A DNA stretch of 64,000 nt from Nemertoderma westbladi (Eukaryota; Xenacoelomorpha; Nemertodermatida; Nemertodermatidae), in assembly GCA_032718475.1 (NCBI GenBank), contig JAUCBJ010002740.1, forward strand, positions 1-64,000. Reading direction: 5' to 3'. This document shows, piece by piece, positions 34,654 to 47,000 of this stretch (positions are counted from its first letter, which is position 1; each line of letters begins with the position of its first letter). The notes below the pieces were generated by a model. That model was given only the letters and a program-made list of their open reading frames with translations. It did not search any database and was not told the DNA's origin. The translations under genes were made by a program, and so were the position numbers.

Positions 34654-35031
34654 TTACATACATACAATCATTAACTTTACCAACTACCTACATTTAGTAC
34701 GAAGCAGGAAGGTACAATCAATCTGATCCATTCGTATTTGGAGTTTTTTCGAATATTTTTTACAGATACTGTACAAGTTTAAATTTTAACTTTAAATTAC
34801 AAAAACGTATTAGTGGCGGTTTCCAAGGTAACGGCCCGCCCAATCCATTCGTGGGGGGGGGGGGGGGGGGGGTTTAATTAACATAGTCGGTTAGATATAA
34901 TAACATTATACAATAATATCTCTGGAGAACATAAATATCAGTGGAACTGAATTCTAACCAAATTTTTATTATCATTTAAATTAAATTAAATTTTATTTCA
35001 ATTTCATCAGGCTAGATAATTACAAATCGAG
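34654..35031. promoter_or_regulatory. Presumed upstream region of the ShKT-repeat gene
   Basis: AT-rich with a G20 tract at 34853-34872. It should contain the promoter and 5' UTR of the gene starting at 35032, by position only; no distinct core element is seen. Confidence 0.3.
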
Positions 35032-35092
35032 ATGACGAAGTTATCAATCACGTCACTGATGCTTGTTATCATCTGTTCTACTTCCAGATCAG
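35032..35092 (+). CDS. Exon 1: signal peptide
   Basis: Twenty codons, MTKLSITSLMLVIICSTSRS, plus one base, then gtaggc donor (phase 1). Short polar N-terminus, hydrophobic core and small residues at the end: a typical secretory signal. It is not similar in sequence to the duplicated leader exons at 22017 and 28320. Confidence 0.75.
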
Positions 35093-38000
35093 GTAGGCCT
35101 ACTCTGTATTGTAAAGAGTATAATACCTATACTAACCAACTAAAACCAAAATAACTAAATATTTTGGATATTTTTGTGGCGGGTACCTATGACCCTGAAG
35201 ATGCCCCGAGGTGTGAAATTGATTGGTCGGTAACGGTGATGGTTGATGTTACTAACTAACTAACTTTTTTTTAAGTATATTAATATACGAACGGGCGTTA
35301 TAAGAGCTCCAGATTTTTTCTAACTGGTATTCCTTGTTGTTTTATACGTTATGAACGCCCTGAAGTCGGCATGTCGTTTCCTGAATAACTGTTTGAAAAT
35401 GACATACTGTACTGTACTACTGCACCACTACAGTATCTACACAACAGTACTGCTGTTGTTACCGGTATCCCACAGTAGTTTAGGGATAAGAGGATTTTCA
35501 AAGGCCAAAAATGGGACTACAATATCAGAAAACTCTCTCCTATTCTAGCTAATCATTAGCGCGAGGGTTTAATACAACATAATTGTGTATTTAAATTCCC
35601 TCCTATATCAGCCAATATATAACAATAAGGGGGGAGTAATAAAGTCACATATTTGTCCATTTATATCATCCCCTAAAATAGGAGGATAAATTTATCAATT
35701 TATTAGTAAATTATTACACCACCTAAATAATTAACCCGTGCGCTTTTGGAGTTGAAATAAGTGTTTCTGCGCGCGATTTAATGTAGCGGGGTTTTAAAAC
35801 CAAATTTATTCCATAGACTGTACCAACGTGCTCCATTTTGTCGTGTGCTATTTAATTTAAATATATTTTATTTAATTAATTACATACAGTTACCCCGGTT
35901 TGAGGTGTAACGAAAAAATAAATGTTTAAGCTGAATCTTGTACCAGACCAAATGTTGCCTCTTAATGAGGAAGGTGATTCTTCTGCAGTTATCCAGTCTG
36001 CCGCTAGGTGGCGAAATGTCTGAAAGTGAAAACCTTCTACCATTTCCGTGATTTGAATTCGTTTAGGCTGAATCTTGGCTTATATGTACTATACTACTGT
36101 ACATGTTTCTTCTATGTGAAGAAGGTGATCGGTCTGCAGTTCTCCAGTCTGTCGCTAGAGGGCGACAGACTGGAGAATCTTCCTGTAAAAAATTACGTTT
36201 ATTTGATTTAATCAGCTGAAACTTGGCATATAAGTACTAGAAAACTGGCTGCTTCTTTGTGGGACGGTGACGGTACTCCATCTACATTTCTAGAGTTTAC
36301 CACTAGAGGTCGAAATATCAGAAAGAAAAAACCTTCTCTCATTTCGTCATTTGTTATCAGTTCAAGGTGGAACTTGGCAGATATACACGCTAGACCGCAG
36401 ACCATCCATAGGCTGCGTCTTTGTTGGGACAGTAATCCCTCGCCAGTTCTCCAGTCTACCGCTAAGTGGGTTAAAATGAAAACATTTTAGAAATATGTGA
36501 AATAAAAACCTTCAGCCCTTTCGTTTTATTGTTCCTGATTGATTCCCGGCACATATATTCTAGACCTCAGAGTGGTTTTTTCTCAGCAGATATATGTATA
36601 TTTTATATGTATGAATATTGGTTTTACATATATAATATTCCATTATACATAAATAAATATATTGATATATTCCTATATATGATACAATACGATACGTCAT
36701 GTGTGTGTGATACGCATTCAATAATAATTTTTGTTCAATATTCCACGAGTAACCGATGGTGAACCGACTACCAGAGTCGTCATTTTGAAGGATAAAACCT
36801 TTCAATTTCTTGGTATTGTTCCAAACCAAGTTTATGATGAAGAATTGCCAATTCCATTTTACCTGAAATTTCACGAGCTTGTCTTATCAATATACGTATC
36901 GTAATGTTTAATTTCTGTATATTTTGAGGTATTACTCCAATTATTTTATTGTTGTCATTTACTGTATATTAATCCGAACTTGATATGTACTCTACGGTGT
37001 AAATTAATTACTTCTCAATAACCTCACTATAATTTAATTTAATTACAGAAATTTGTGAAGATGCAAATTCAAATTGCCCTGCTTGGGCGGCCCGTGATCA
37101 ATGTGAGGCAAATCCTTTATACATGCTGAAGAATTGTCGGTTGTCATGTAAAGAATGCGTTAAAGGTTAGTTTTTTCGCACCGTACAACTGTTAAGAACG
37201 AGGCTGATTGAACACCTGGAGTTTTCGATGCCAATTTTTAACAACTGCTCAACAATGATTATATATTGCCACATAACTTCATAGTCTAATTATATTTGTT
37301 TATTCTATCGTTATTATTTTATTCCTAAAGGGAGATTCACTATTCCTGCGACATTTGTAAGCGAGAAGGTTGGCCCAAATGGTCCTGAAGCCAAGTGCGG
37401 ATACGATATCAACGTGAGTTACGAGCAGGGCGATGCGGAAGTGCGTAGGCTGATAGACGAAGCAGACAGCTGCACCCAAACTGTTACCACCTCAACCCGA
37501 TACATCTACAGCCCCGACCTCTGTTTTGCTGATCGTGATGGCAACAAGCATCCATTCGATGTCTGGACCAATACAAAGTGCAGTCAGAGCTCTACTGAAT
37601 GTCTCGAGACCATTGTTGTTGCAAACAAGAAGTTACTTCCCATCACGAAATTGCAGGTTGGGGATACCGGTTCGTCCAATGAGGTGATCTACAGTGAAAC
37701 AGTCAGTGACATCGACTGCGTAAAGGGTTAGTTGATTGTTAGTGGAAACCAGGATAGTTTATCGGCTTACTGTGTTTGTTAGTGGACACCAGGATAGTTT
37801 ATCGGCTTACTGTGTTTGTTAGTGGACACCAGGATAGTTTATCGGCTTACTGTGTTTGTTAGTGGACACCAGGAGAGTTTATCGGCTTACTGTGTTTGTT
37901 AGTGGATACCAGGATAGTTTATCGGCTTACTGTGTTTGTTAGTGGACACCAGGATAGTTTATAGGCTTACTGTGTTTGTTAGTGGACACCAGGATAGTTG

Positions 38001-41000
38001 ATCAGCTTACTGTGTTTGTTAGTGGACACCAGGATAGTTTATCGGCTTACTGTGTTTGTTAGTGGACACCAGGATAGTTTAACGGCTTACTGTGTTTGTT
38101 AGTGGACACCAGGATAGTTTATCGGCTTACTGTGTTTGTTAGTGGACACCAGGATAGTTTATCGGCTTACTGTGTTTGTTAATGGGCACCTGGAGAGTTT
38201 ATCGGCTTACTGTGTTTGTTAGTGGACACCAGGATAGTTTATCGGCTTACTGTGTTTGTTAGTGGACACCAGGATAGTTTATCGGCTTACTGTGTTTGTT
38301 AATGGGCACCAGGAGAGTTTATCGGCTTACTGTGTTTGTTAGTGGACACCAGGATAGTTTATCGGCTTACTGTGTTTGTTAATGGGCACCAGGAGAGTTT
38401 ATCGGCTTACTGTGTTTGTTAGTGGACACCAGGATAGTTTATCGGCTTACTGTGTTTGTTAGTGGACACAAGGATAGTTTATAGGCTTACTGTGTTTGTT
38501 AGTGGACACCAGGATAGTTTATAGGCTTACTGTGTTTGTTAATGGACACCAGGATAGTTTATCGGCTTACTGTGTTTGTTAATGGGCACCAGGAGAGTTT
38601 ATCGGCTTACTGTGTTTGTTAATGGGCACCAGGAGTTTATCGGCTTACTGTGTTTGTTAGTGGACACCAGGATAGTTGATCAGCTTACTGTGTTTGTTAG
38701 TGGACACCAGGATAGTTTATCGGCTTACTGTGTTTGTTAATGGGCACCAGGAGTTTATCGGCTTACTGTGTTTGTTAGTGGACACCAGGATAGTTGATCA
38801 GCTTACTGTGTTTGTTAGTGGACACCAGGATAGTTTATCGGCTTACTGTGTTTGTTAGTGGACACCAGGATAGTTTATCGGCTTACTGTGTTTGTTAGTG
38901 GACACCAGGATAGTTTATCGGTTTACTGTGTTTGTTAGTGGACACCAGGATAGTTTATCGGCTTACTGTGTTTGTTAATGGGCACCAGGAGAGTTTATCG
39001 GCTTACTGTGTTTGTTAGTGGACACCAGGATAGTTGATCAGCTTACTGTGTTTGTTAGTGGACACCAGGATAGTTTATCGGCTTACTGTGTTTGTTAGTG
39101 GACACCAGGATAGTTTATCGGCTTACTCTGTTTGTTAATGGGCACCTGGAGAGTTTATCGGCTTACTGTGTTTGTTAGTGGACACCAGGATAGTTTATCG
39201 GCTTACTGCGTTTGTTAGTGGACACCAGGATAGTTTATCGGCTTACTGTGTTTGTTAATGGGCACCAGGAGAGTTTATCGGCTTACTGTGTTTGTTAGTG
39301 GACACCAGGATAGTTTATCGGCTTACTGTGTTTGTTAGTGGACACCAGGATAGTTTATCGGCTTACTGTGTTTGTTAGTGGACACCAGGATAGTTTATCG
39401 GCTTACTGTGTTTGTTAGTGGACACCAGGATAGTTGATCAGCTTACTGTGTTTGTTAGTGGACACCAGGATAGTTTATCGGCTTACTGTGTTTGTTAATG
39501 GGCACCTGGAGAGTTTATCGGCTTACTGTGTTTGTTAGTGGATACCAGGATAGTTTATCGGCTTACTGTGTTTGTTAATGGGCACCAGGAGAGTTTATCG
39601 GCTTACTGTGTTTGTTAGTGGACACCAGGATAGTTGATCAGCTTACTGTGTTTGTTAGTGGACACCAGGATAGTTTATCGGCTTACTGTGTTTGTTAATG
39701 GGCACCAGGAGAGTTTATCGGCTTACTGTGTTTGTTAGTGGACACCAGGATAGTTGATCAGCTTACTGTGTTTGTTAGTGGACACCAGGATAGTTTATCG
39801 GCTTACTGTGTTTGTTAGTGGACACCAGGATAGTTTATCGGTTTACTGTGTTTGTTAGTGGACACCAGGATAGTTTATCGGCTTACTGTGTTTGTTAATG
39901 GGCACCAGGAGAGTTTATCGGCTTACTGTGTTTGTTAGTGGACACCAGGATAGTTGATCAGCTTACTGTGTTTGATAGTGGACACCAGGATAGTTTATCG
40001 GCTTACTGTGTTTGTTAGTGGACACCAGGATAGTTTATAGGCTTACTGTGTTTGTTAGTGGACACCAGGATAGTTTATCGGCTTACTGTGTTTGTTAGTG
40101 GACACCAGGAGAGTTAACGGGTTACTGTGTTTGTTAGTGGACACCAGGATAGTTGATCAGCTTACTGTGTTTGTTAGTGGGCACCAGGATTGTTTATCGG
40201 CTTACTGTGTTTGTTAGTGGACACCAGGATAGTTGATCAGCTTAATGTGTTTGTTAATGGACACCAGGATAGTTTATCGGCTTACTGTGTTTGTTAGTGG
40301 ACACCAGGATAGTTTATAGGCTTACTGTGTTTGTTAGTGGACACCAGGATAGTTTATCGGCTTACTGTGTTTGTTAGTGGACACCAGGATAGTTTATCGG
40401 CTTACTGTGTTTGTTAATGGGCACCAGGAGAGTTTATCGGCTTACTGTGTTTGTTAGTGGACACCAGGATAGTTTATCGGCTTACTGTGTTTGTTAGTGG
40501 ACACCAGGATAGTTGATCAGCTTACTGTGTTTGTTAGTGGACACCAGGATAGTTTATAGGCTTACTGTGTTTGTTAGTGGACACCAGGATAGTTGATCAG
40601 CTTACTGTGTTTGTTAGTGGACACCAGGATAGTTTATCGGCTTACTGTGTTTGTTAGTGGACACCAGGATAGTTTATCGGCTTACTGTGTTTGTTAATGG
40701 GCACCAGGAGAGTTTATCGGCTTACTGTGTTTGTTAGTGGACACCAGGATAGTTGATCAGCTTACTGTGTTTGTTAGTGGACACCAGGATAGTTTATAGG
40801 CTTACTGTGTTTGTTAGTGGACACCAGGATAGTTGATCAGCTTACTGTGTTTGTTAGTGGACACCAGGATAGTTTATAGGCTTACTGTGTTTGTTAGTGG
40901 ACACCAGGATAGTTTATCGGCTTACTGTGTTTGTTAGTGGATACCAGGATAGTTTATCGGCTTACTGTGTTTGTTAGTGGACACCAGGATAGTTTATCAG

Positions 41001-44000
41001 CTTACTGTGTTTGTTAGTGGACACCAGGATAGTTTATCGGCTTACTGTGTTTGTTAGTGGACACCAGGATAGTTTATCGGCTTACTGTGTTTGTTAGTGG
41101 ACACCAGGATAGTTTATCGGCTTATTGTGTTTGTTAATGGGCACCAGGAGAGTTTATCGGCTTACTGTGTTTGTTAATGGGCACCAGGATAGTTTATCGG
41201 CTTACTGTGTTTGTTAGTGGACACCAGGATAGTTTATCGGCTTACTGTGTTTGTTAGTGGACACCAGGATAGTTGATCAGCTTACTGTGTTTGTTAGTGG
41301 AAACCCCCATAGTTGATCAGCTTACTGTGTTTGTTACTGGCACCAGGATAGTTTATAGGCTTACTGTGTTTGTTAGTGGGCACCAGGAGAGTTTATCGGC
41401 TTACTGTGTTTGTTAGTGGACACCAGGATAGTTTATCGGCTTACTGTGTTTGTTAGTGGACACCAGGATAGTTTATCGGCTTACTGTGTTTGTTAGTGGA
41501 CACCAGGATAGTTTATCGGCTTACTGTGTTTGTTAGTGGACACCAGGATAGTTGATCAGCTTACTGTGTTTGTTAGTGGACACCAGGATAGTTTATCGGC
41601 TTACTGTGTTTGTTAATGGGCACCTGGAGAGTTTATCGGCTTACTGTGTTTGTTAGTGGATACCAGGATAGTTTATCGGCTTACTGTGTTTGTTAATGGG
41701 CACCAGGAGAGTTTATCGGCTTACTGTGTTTGTTAGTGGACACCAGGATAGTTGATCAGCTTACTGTGTTTGTTAGTGGACACCAGGATAGTTTATCGGC
41801 TTACTGTGTTTGTTAATGGGCACCAGGAGAGTTTATCGGCTTACTGTGTTTGTTAGTGGACACCAGGATAGTTGATCAGCTTACTGTGTTTGTTAGTGGA
41901 CACCAGGATAGTTTATCGGCTTACTGTGTTTGTTAGTGGACACCAGGATAGTTTATCGGTTTACTGTGTTTGTTAGTGGACACCAGGATAGTTTATCGGC
42001 TTACTGTGTTTGTTAATGGGCACCAGGAGAGTTTATCGGCTTACTGTGTTTGTTAGTGGACACCAGGATAGTTGATCAGCTTACTGTGTTTGATAGTGGA
42101 CACCAGGATAGTTTATCGGCTTACTGTGTTTGTTAGTGGACACCAGGATAGTTTATAGGCTTACTGTGTTTGTTAGTGGACACCAGGATAGTTTATCGGC
42201 TTACTGTGTTTGTTAGTGGACACCAGGAGAGTTAACGGGTTACTGTGTTTGTTAGTGGACACCAGGATAGTTGATCAGCTTACTGTGTTTGTTGGTGGGC
42301 ACCAGGATTGTTTATCGGCTTACTGTGTTTGTTAGTGGACACCAGGATAGTTGATCAGCTTAATGTGTTTGTTAATGGACACCAGGATAGTTTATCGGCT
42401 TACTGTGTTTGTTAGTGGACACCAGGATAGTTTATAGGCTTACTGTGTTTGTTAGTGGACACCAGGATAGTTTATCGGCTTACTGTGTTTGTTAGTGGAC
42501 ACCAGGATAGTTTATCGGCTTACTGTGTTTGTTAATGGGCACCAGGAGAGTTTATCGGCTTACTGTGTTTGTTAGTGGACACCAGGATAGTTTATCGGCT
42601 TACTGTGTTTGTTAGTGGACACCAGGATAGTTGATCAGCTTACTGTGTTTGTTAGTGGACACCAGGATAGTTTATAGGCTTACTGTGTTTGTTAGTGGAC
42701 ACCAGGATAGTTGATCAGCTTACTGTGTTTGTTAGTGGACACCAGGATAGTTTATCGGCTTACTGTGTTTGTTAGTGGACACCAGGATAGTTTATCGGCT
42801 TACTGTGTTTGTTAATGGGCACCAGGAGAGTTTATCGGCTTACTGTGTTTGTTAGTGGACACCAGGATAGTTGATCAGCTTACTGTGTTTGTTAGTGGAC
42901 ACCAGGATAGTTTATAGGCTTACTGTGTTTGTTAGTGGACACCAGGATAGTTGATCAGCTTACTGTGTTTGTTAGTGGACACCAGGATAGTTTATAGGCT
43001 TACTGTGTTTGTTAGTGGACACCAGGATAGTTTATCGGCTTACTGTGTTTGTTAGTGGATACCAGGATAGTTTATCGGCTTACTGTGTTTGTTAGTGGAC
43101 ACCAGGATAGTTTATCAGCTTACTGTGTTTGTTAGTGGACACCAGGATAGTTTATCGGCTTACTGTGTTTGTTAGTGGACACCAGGATAGTTTATCGGCT
43201 TACTGTGTTTGTTAGTGGACACCAGGATAGTTTATCGGCTTATTGTGTTTGTTAATGGGCACCAGGAGAGTTTATCGGCTTACTGTGTTTGTTAATGGGC
43301 ACCAGGAGAGTTTATCGGCTTACTGTGTTTGTTAGTGGACACCAGGATAGTTTATCGGCTTACTGTGTTTGTTAGTGGACACCAGGATAGTTGATCAGCT
43401 TACTGTGTTTGTTAGTGGAAACCCCCATAGTTGATCAGCTTACTGTGTTTGTTACTGGCACCAGGATAGTTTATAGGCTTACTGTGTTTGTTAGTGGACA
43501 CCAGGATAGTTGATCAGCTTACTGTGTTTGTTAGTGGACACCAGGATAGTTTATCGGCTTACTGTGTTTGTTAGTGGACACCAGGATAGTTTATCGGCTT
43601 ACTGTGTTTGTTAGTGGACACCAGGATAGTTTATCGGCTTATTGTGTTTGTTAATGGGCACCAGGAGAGTTTATCGGCTTACTGTGTTTGTTAATGGGCA
43701 CCAGGAGAGTTTATCGGCTTACTGTGTTTGTTAGTGGACACCAGGATAGTTGATCAGCTTACTGTGTTTGTTAGTGGACACCAGGAAAGTTTATCGGCTT
43801 ACTGTGTTTGTTAGTGGACACCAGGATAGTTGATCAGCTTACTGTGTTTGTTAGTGGAAACCAGGATAGTTGATCAGCTTACTGTGTTTGTTAGTGGACA
43901 CCAGGATAGTTTATAGGCTTACTGTGTTTGTTAGTGGACACCAGGATAGTTTATCGGCTTACTGTGTTTGTTCATGGGCACCAGGAGAGTTTATCGGCTT

Positions 44001-47000
44001 ACTGTGTTTGTTAGTGGACACCAGGATAGTCGATCAGCTTACTGTGTTTGTTAGTGGACACCAGAATAGTTTATCGGCTTACTGTGTTTGTTAGTGGACA
44101 CCAGGATAGTTTATCGGCTTACTGTGTTTGTTAGTGGACACCAGGATAGTTTATCGGCTTACTGTGTTTGATAATGGGCACCAGGAGAGTTTATCAGCTT
44201 ACTGTGTTTGTTAGTGGACACCAGGATAGTTTATCGGCTTACTGTGTTTGATAGTGGACACCAGGATAGTTTATCGGCTTACTGTGTTTGTTAATGGGCA
44301 CCAGGAGAGTTTATCGGCTTACTGTGTTTGTTAGTGGATACCAGGATAGTTTATCGGCTTACTGTGTTTGTTAATGGGCACCAGGAGAGTTTATCGGCTT
44401 ACTGTGTTTGTTAGTGGACACCAGGATAGTTGATCAGCTTACTGTGTTTGTTAGTGGACACCAGGATAGTTTATAGGCTTACTGTGTTTGTTAGTGGACA
44501 CCAGGATAGTTGATCAGCTTACTGTGTTTGTTAGTGGACACCAGGATAGTTTATAGGCTTACTGTGTTTGTTAGTGGACACCAGGATAGTTTATCGGCTT
44601 ACTGTGTTTGTTAGTGGATACCAGGATAGTTTATCGGCTTACTGTGTTTGTTAATGGGCACCTGGAGAGTTTATCGGCTTACTGTGTTTGTTAGTGGATA
44701 CCAGGATAGTTTATCGGCTTACTGTGTTTGTTAGTGGACACCAGGATAGTTGATCAGCTTACTGTGTTTGTTAGTGGACACCAGGATAGTTTATCGGCTT
44801 ACTGTGTTTGTTAGTGGACACCAGGATAGTTTATCGGCTTACTGTGTTTGTTAGTGGACACCAGGTTGTTTATCGGCTTACTGTGTTTGTTAGTGGACAC
44901 CAGGATAGTTTATCGGCTTACTGTGTTTGTTAGTGGACACCAGGATAGTTTATCGGCTTATTGTGTTTGTTAATGGGCACCAGGAGAGTTTATCGGCTTA
45001 CTGTGTTTGTTAATGGGCACCAGGAGAGTTTATCGGCTTACTGTGTTTGTTAGTGGACACCAGGATAGTTGATCAGCTTACTGTGTTTGTTAGTGGAAAC
45101 CCCCATAGTTGATCAGCTTACTGTGTTTGTTAGTGGCACCAGGATAGTTTATAGGCTTACTGTGTTTGTTAGTGGACACCAGGATAGTTGATCAGCTTAC
45201 TGTGTTTGTTAGTGGACACCAGGATAGTTTATCGGCTTACTGTGTTTGTTAGTGGACACCAGGATAGTTTATCGGCTTACTGTGTTTGTTAGTGGACACC
45301 AGGATAGTTTATCGGCTTATTGTGTTTGTTAATGGGCACCAGGAGAGTTTATCGGCTTACTGTGTTTGTTAATGGGCACCAGGAGAGTTTATCGGCTTAC
45401 TGTGTTTGTTAGTGGACACCAGGATAGTTGATCAGCTTACTGTGTTTGTTAGTGGACACCAGGAAAGTTTATCGGCTTACTGTGTTTGTTAGTGGACACC
45501 AGGATAGTTGATCAGCTTACTGTGTTTGTTAGTGGAAACCAGGATAGTTGATCAGCTTACTGTGTTTGTTAGTGGACACCAGGATAGTTTATCGGCTTAC
45601 TGTGTTTGTTAGTGGACACCAGGATAGTTTAACGGCTTACTGTGTTTGTTCATGGGCACCAGGAGAGTTTATCGGCTTACTGTGTTTGTTAGTGGATACC
45701 AGGATAGTTTATCGGCTTACTGTGTTTGTTAATGGGCACCAGGAGAGTTTATCGGCTTACTGTGTTTGTTAGTGGACACCAGGATAGTTTATCGGCTTAC
45801 TGTGTTTGTTAATGGGCACCAGGAGAGTTTATCGGCTTACTGTGTTTGTTAATGGGCACCAGGAGAGTTTATCGGCTTACTGTGTTTGTTAGTGGACACC
45901 AGGATAGTTTATCGGCTTACTGTGTTTGTTAATGGGCACCAGGAGAGTTTATCGGCTTACTGTGTTTGTTAGTGGACACCAGGATAGTTTATCGGCTTAC
46001 TGTGTTTGTTAGTGGATACCAGGATAGTTTATCGGCTTACTGTGTTTGTTAATGGGCACCAGGAGAGTTTATCGGCTTACTGTGTTTGTTAGTGGACACC
46101 AGGATAGTTTATCGGCTTACTGTGTTTGTTAATGGGCACCAGGAGAGTTTATCGGCTTACTGTGTTTGTTAGTGGACACCAGGATAGTTGATCGGCTTAC
46201 TGTGTTTGTTAGTGGACACCAGGATAGTTTATCGGCTTACTGTGTTTGTTAGTGGACACCAGGATAGTTGATCGGCTTGCTGTGTTTGTTAGTGGACACC
46301 AGGATAGTTTATCGGCTTACTGTGTTTGTTTTTGTCTTCTCATTGGAGTTAATTTTTGAGACCGGGGTGTTGGGGGGGGGGGAGGGGGGGGGAGGGGTGG
46401 GGGCTGGACGCAAATTCAATCTCAGCAAATTAATATATCTTCTCGATTGATAGTAAATTATTAATTTATGGAAAGGAGCAGGGTACAGTGTATTGTGACG
46501 GGATCCCGATACCTAAAATTCGGTGGAAAATCCCGATCCCGATTGAAAAATATCGGGATTTTTCAGGATTTGCTATATCTGAATTTATATGCCGTGCAGC
46601 TTAAAATTTGTCAAATTGTTTAAAAATGTACAATTTTACCAATAACAAACACAAATATTTATTTAATATTTAAAATGTTGCAAAAATTATATTAAAAAAA
46701 GTTTGGGAAATGAAATAGGTAGGCCTGCGAGGGAAATCTGTGTACCATTTGAAAAAAATGATATTTTTATTGGATATTTTTACATAATCTTGGCATTTTT
46801 TAGTAGACCTACATTATATATAACATCTCCAATTATTATCTCCAACTAGTGCAGTGGCACGTTATTCTCTATCCTAAACAATAATCTAAAGTGAATAGAA
46901 ATAGGTTATAGTTTTCTTTTTGGGAGTAATCAGCTGTTTTACGTCGACTTTCCCCTGGAGAGGGATGAATTTTGTTTGCCTCCTAAGCCCCCCCCCCCCC

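Noticed and set aside
28320..37165. Alternative first exon of the ShKT gene at 22017 or 28320
   Set aside because: These exons end in phase 2, while the ShKT exon needs a phase-1 partner. Joining them shifts frame and meets a stop at once.
37049..37165. Calling the gene a channel-blocking toxin
   Set aside because: Only the ShKT cysteine pattern supports it. The domain is common in non-toxic secreted proteins, and most of the product is another module.
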